Shown here in pieces: positions 59,701 through 64,000 of a stretch of DNA of 64,000 bases (the stretch's first letter is position 1; the number at the start of each line of letters is the position of its first letter). The notes under the pieces are model-generated. The model ran no database searches. It saw nothing but the letters and a program-made list of their open reading frames with translations, and was not told the origin of the DNA. Both the position numbers and the translations under genes were made by a program. Origin of the DNA: Maylandia zebra (Eukaryota > Chordata > Actinopteri > Cichliformes > Cichlidae); contig NC_135167.1 in assembly GCF_041146795.1 (NCBI RefSeq), forward strand, positions 1,290,954 to 1,354,953, given 5' to 3'.

Positions 59701-62700
59701 GATATACGCCGACAGCAGCAGCGCCCGAGTCGGCACAGAGCACAGGTGGAACTTGGAGTGAAGGAGATTGAACTGGACCAGAGGGCTGAGGAAGAGGAGA
59801 CAGAGTCGCGGTGAAACCTGCGAGCGGTCCCGTCAGCTTCAGCAGCGACGCGTCAGCTTTACTGACAAATGACACGTTTCCTAAAGTCTGCCGGCACATT
59901 TTTCCTATTCTGTCACAAAATCGTCCAGAATGAGAGAAGAGCTCAGAAACTATTTATTATTCTTTCTAATAAAAATCTCAAATAACAACGAGACCAGACA
60001 AACATCCCCTGGACTGTGATGATCAGCTGTGGGTGTGGTTTGTACCTGGAGCGCGAGTCACCAGCAATCAGGTTACCGAACTCCCCCAGGATGTACCCGC
60101 CCACCTTCACCAGGTTCTCGTGGCAGGCGGGGGCTTGCAGCGCCTGCAGGTCAGAGAGGAAGTGACTTCATGAGACGGTAGAAGACACAAACGCACCAGT
60201 CACACGGGCCGGAGACACATTCAGGATCACAGCTGCGTTCATGAAGGATTCCTTCATCCAACCGACCAATCAAAGAGCTTTAAGCCCACTCGTTTCCTCC
60301 GTGAGGACCTCAGTGTTCAATGATCGAGCCAGTTAAACTTGTGTGTCACACAGCCGTTTGGAGCCTTTAAAGAAACCCAAACGTCCGGACAGAATAAAAC
60401 CTGATCACATGATCACAGACTGAAGCCACTCTGAACGTGTCTGCTGGGAAAAGAAGTGCGAGTTAAATCTGCTGCTCCCTGCAAATATAACTACACGTCA
60501 CAGCAGTGCAGCCTGCAGCTACTGTGATTGGCCGGGTCGGTGCCATCGGATCCCTGTGCGACCACATGTCAAATACACCGCGCGTGAGCATGAAGCTGGC
60601 AGCGGCGCCAGCTCGACAAAGATTCACCGCACAAGTCTTAAACAGCGGTGAGCTCTGTAGCGTTCAGGGACAGCAGCGAGGCTCACCTCAAACACGGTCT
60701 TGGCGGCGTAACCTTGGACGTCGTCTCGGTTTATGACGATCTGGATGACGCGGTACCAGACCTCCTCGCTGACGTAGTCCCCAGCGATGCGGATCAGGTT
60801 CAGGATGGTGTCCACGTACCAGGTGTAGTCCACGGCGTACTTCTCCGCCAGGATGGCCACTTTGAGCACCTGAGGAAGAGAAGCCAGAGGCTGAAGACGA
60901 GCGCTCACGCCACTTAAAGCGAACGGCGAAACGTGCTGACATCACGACCCACTATCTCCTCTCTGATGGAGTAGTCGGCGGTCTCCAGGTAGCTAAGCAT
61001 CTCTGCCACAATCTGCTTGGCGTTGCTGCGGTCGCACATGGCGTAGAGCAGATCCACGGCGCGCTGGCGAACACTCACATCTCTCTCCGTCTGCACGGGA
61101 CAGACACCAGGAAGCAAGTGTGAATTTCAAAGTAAAGGTCAGACTTATTGGCAAGACTAGTTTTTAGTGTTCAAAGATTGAACCGAACCAAACCTTTGAG
61201 TTTTGTCCAAGTTGAGGAGGAACGGACGACTGACGTCCAGCTGAGCGAGACTCACCTTCAGAGCGTTGATCACAGTCTCCATGTGCGTCTTCACGGCCTC
61301 GTGGGAAAATTCGGAGCTGGCCAGCGTGCACATGCTCTCCAACGCCAGGTAACGGAGGTTGGTTTCTCTGTGCTGGAGGAACTGGCCCAGCTGGTTACAG
61401 GCTCGTACCAACAGGGTGGGCTCGCTGGGAGACAACGGGGGACAAGCGTGAGGCTCAGATACGACACCCGAACACGATGACGTCCGAGGACGACCGGAGC
61501 TACGCGTGTCAGGAACGTGGGCCGGGCCCAGGAACCCCTCTCTACACTGCAGCACATCTGCACAGCAGCTGCTCGCTCAGCCCTCTGACATCATCTCATG
61601 TTTGTTTGTTTTTAATCTGATTTCATCACGTTGAGCTTTTTGCATATTTTTACTTTGTACATTTAAATTTGAACATTTTAAAATGTTAAATATTTCAGTG
61701 TAACTTACTGAGCTCATATTTTCTGTTTTTTTAACATTTAACTTAAATTAGTACTTTTAATTTATTACTTACTGACTTTGAGTTAAATTTGTACTTACTG
61801 AGCTCTTTGTTCTGGTTTCCATGGCAATGCCTTGCATTTTACACACAAACCTGATTCCTGTTACATTTCGTCTCGATCACAGGTGATGGGTCTGTCTCTG
61901 CGCCCTCCCTGCGACAGACTGGCGGCCAGCCCAGGTGTTCCCGCCTCTCACCCAATGACAGCTGTGCTAGGCACTGGCCCCGCCCACATGCAAAAGCAAA
62001 CTGACGGATGTTTTGTTTTCTCCCCCACACTTGGGGATAAACAAAGCGTGTATGACCTGCCTGTCATGGTGGATGATGAGGGCGATGGCTTCAAACAGAA
62101 CGGCGTTCTTGGCGTTGGAGTGTTGGACCTTCTTGGACTTCGGAGGTTCCTGGGCTTTATTGAGGATGGTCTCTAAACACTCGGTGAGACGACTTCTCAG
62201 AGCGGCGTCCTCTGCAAAGAAAACCAGACGCTTCAAGCCCCGTCGCCACGGTTACGCCTCTCAGACCTTTACTTATTCGTGGTGGACTAACGCGTGTGTG
62301 CCGTACCTGGAGGAGGGTAGCACTGCAGCAGGCGCAGCAGTTTGACGGACAGCCACGGGGCAGCCACAAAGTAGTACGTGTAGTCCTGCAGGTCGATGGA
62401 CGCCGACGTCACGATCTAAACAAACAGGAAGGAGATTAACGTCCCCGCTGGTTTATGATTGAGCCGAGCGACGCGGAGGGTCACACGGACACCCACCCTG
62501 CTGAGCCGGGCCACCGCCAGTGACACGGAGGTCTTAAAGTCATCCGGATTCTTCTGGGCCAGAGTGGTGATGAGGCTGGTGGCTGCCGTCACCACGCCCT
62601 GAAATAAAGGAAGGCAGAGTCAGCGTTTCAGGGCGGGGTTTAAACTACGGCATCACATCGATCAGCTCGTTCTCACGATAAATATAAGTATTTAGCTCGC

Positions 62701-63947
62701 CACGAGGAGGCGGAGTCTCACCAGGTGCTGATCGTTCAGCAGATGGACGACCCGTGTGGTCCATTCGCCCATGGGCACGAGGTCGGGCGACGTCCTGTTG
62801 AGCCGTAACAGACACAGAGCTGCGCTCTGCTTCACGCTGTCCATCGTGTCCCTGAGAGAAGCAACGGCGACACGAGTTCACCAAACAGGAAGAACACCAG
62901 CAGCGAGCAGCTGAGGACACGCCCACATTACCCATTGGTAATCAGACTACATCAGATTACACAGGCTTAGACCTACAGTCTGCTCAGACTGTTCACACCA
63001 GCTCTGTGTTATTTCATTAAGCTGATGCACCACGATCGCTGTTTTCTTATCGTTCACTCGCGAGCTTGTTCCCAGTAAAAATCTGATCCGTCGCTTCCAG
63101 TCTGGCCCAGAAGGAGGTTTGCAATTTTTTTGCTGTTCTTTGATTTGTAACTGATTTCTGTTGCATCACACTGGCCCCACTTCCCTGTCAGAGTATCCCT
63201 CCTCCAAGAACTAGTTCCCCGATTAAGTGTCGACTGTGGGCTGAGGCCCAAACAGAACATCAACATGTGCGTTTCAGTCTGAACACGAATCCTCATCTAT
63301 AACGTCGCTTTTAAGGGTTGTTTCCGGAAACGTTTACCAAAGTGCCGACGGCCCGTAACAGCCGCTCGTTTTACTGGATGGAGGTCGAGTGCTGACTCCA
63401 GCTGTGAGTGAGGAGACAGCTGTCTGTAATGACTGGAAGGATGGAGATGTGCGTGTGTGGTTATTCATCCGCCTGCTCATCTGTTTCACGGCCTGTTACC
63501 CACACACTGGCCTGTGGATCGTCACTGTGTAATGAGTGACGGCGCTGCGCTTCAGGCCACAGCAGTCAATCTCAGATAATGTCAGGTTGGATTTGGTGCC
63601 TTACAAACCGCTGCTGCAACAATCTACATAATTGACGTCGTATTTCTCACGAGCGCCCACAGCTGACCCTGAACCAGATTCATGACCAACACAAACAAAC
63701 TGATATTAAAGGACTTTGAGCCGCTCTGAGCTAAAACGTGTTTAAGAACGAACCCGGCCACTAAGACTCTGGGAATCTCCGAGGCGAACGCCTCCGCCAT
63801 CTCTCTGCTGCCCACGTTGGCGATGCAGTGCAGGGCCAGGTTCATGAAGGTGGGGTTGCGGCTGGCGAGGTCGTTTTTGATGCCGTTGTTGATGAGGCGG
63901 ATCAGGTCGCTGTTGGAGTTGACCAGCACTGAGATGAAGAGGTAACC
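55138..63947 (-). CDS. ap2a2: AP-2 complex subunit alpha-2 (3' 19 coding exons; 5' exons outside window)
   Basis: Large subunit of the plasma-membrane clathrin adaptor AP-2, binding PIP2, cargo and accessory proteins. Exons: 63754-63947, 62722-62851, 62497-62598, 62307-62415, 62061-62211, 61256-61424, 60953-61090, 60687-60869, 60046-60143, 59554-59785, 59295-59459, 58784-58920, 57954-58036, 57726-57815, 56746-56869, 56296-56412, 55989-56058, 55349-55483, 55138-55215. They join in frame to 834 residues of an expected ~940, so about the first 105 are off the right edge. Seen: the alpha-solenoid trunk ([11 protein letters not shown] through VEYLRLS), the hinge with clathrin-box-like LLIDVF, and the ear ([38 protein letters not shown]). 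Words such as [17 protein letters not shown] and [10 protein letters not shown] match alpha-2 over alpha-1. Two introns are non-standard: a GC donor after 62061 and an AT-AC intron after 57726. Confidence 0.95.
55267..55344. repeat. (GT)n microsatellite at an ap2a2 splice donor
   Basis: About 39 GT units on plus, CA units in the ap2a2 transcript, starting four bases into the last intron just after the donor of the exon at 55349-55483. Confidence 0.9.
56450..56745. repeat. Dispersed fish repeat plus (GC)n(AC)n tract at an ap2a2 donor
   Basis: About 56460-56700 contains GGGGACATCTCATTGACATAATG and GGTCCCCA text that I know as a recurrent fish intron repeat. From 56700 a GC run passes into about 18 AC units that touch the donor of the exon at 56746-56869. 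On the minus strand that intron begins as GTGTGTGT, so the repeat itself supplies the donor. Confidence 0.7.
56870..57725 (-). other. ap2a2: U12-type AT-AC intron of ap2a2
   Basis: On the minus strand the intron begins ATATCCTTTC, the minor-spliceosome donor consensus. It ends CGCGTCCAC, and has TCCTTAAC, a perfect U12 branch-point match, about 12 nt before the end. Removing exactly this segment restores the reading frame and gives DALKSQLNVHSK, which lines up with the family pattern DDLQPNLNLQTK. No GT-AG pair at this place keeps the frame and this alignment. Confidence 0.88.
62852..63753 (-). other. ap2a2 intron, 0.9 kb, no other gene seen
   Basis: Intron between the first two ap2a2 exons in the window. 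Contains ordinary sequence and short open frames without features. The donor at the upstream exon is a modest GG|GTTCGT. Confidence 0.5.
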
Positions 63948-64000
63948 CTGAAAGGAGGAGACACGGCAAAGGTCACGTGACGGGATATTCTTTCTCTCTC

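Noticed and set aside
55138-63947. AP2A1 instead of AP2A2
   Set aside because: Diagnostic words ([44 protein letters not shown]) match the alpha-2 pattern as I know it.

Overview
The window looks like nuclear DNA from a ray-finned fish, most likely a percomorph and plausibly a cichlid. Genes are split into many short exons with GT-AG introns. The proteins read as vertebrate orthologues, and the space between genes is packed with fish-type transposons (hAT and PIF/Harbinger MITEs, L2/CR1-like LINEs, a Penelope-like element, a tRNA-derived SINE) and long CA/TA microsatellites. The cichlid guess rests on my recognition of abundant L2-type 3' repeats and is inference.

Layout. 1-14.5 kb is a transposon field with no gene I can support: nested hAT elements, two Harbinger MITEs and (TA)n tracts. 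14.56-20.3 kb holds ccne1 (cyclin E1, minus strand, 428 aa). 22.2-26.6 kb holds a BtpA-family TIM-barrel gene (plus strand, 268 aa), which converges on a short TP53INP-family gene at 27.06-27.75 kb (minus strand, 165 aa). 29.5-48.6 kb holds three tandem plus-strand genes of the C19orf12 family. The first is conserved and has a GC-rich promoter. The second and third are diverged, have TATA boxes and ISRE-like sites, and are separated by LINE and Penelope debris. 49.4-52.9 kb is LINE/SINE wreckage. 53.1-64 kb is ap2a2 (AP-2 adaptor alpha subunit, minus strand), whose first exons lie beyond the right edge.

Context. CCNE1 and C19orf12 lie close together in human 19q12, so the core is a conserved vertebrate block. 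In human 8q22 CCNE2 sits next to TP53INP1, so the TP53INP-like gene beside ccne1 is probably a third ohnologue of that family. The genes do not form one pathway: G1/S cell-cycle control, autophagy/transcription adaptor, mitochondria/ER membrane proteins, and clathrin endocytosis.

The best candidate for something not previously described is the pair of extra C19orf12 paralogues. They carry compact TATA promoters, one with a textbook interferon-stimulated response element, and share a perfectly duplicated 150-bp upstream block containing a GAAANNGAAA motif. This suggests an interferon-inducible branch of this membrane-protein family. A second strong observation is a U12-type AT-AC intron in ap2a2, with matching donor, branch point and acceptor. 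Exon boundaries were worked out by eye from splice signals, reading frame and family knowledge. No alignment or database search was run.
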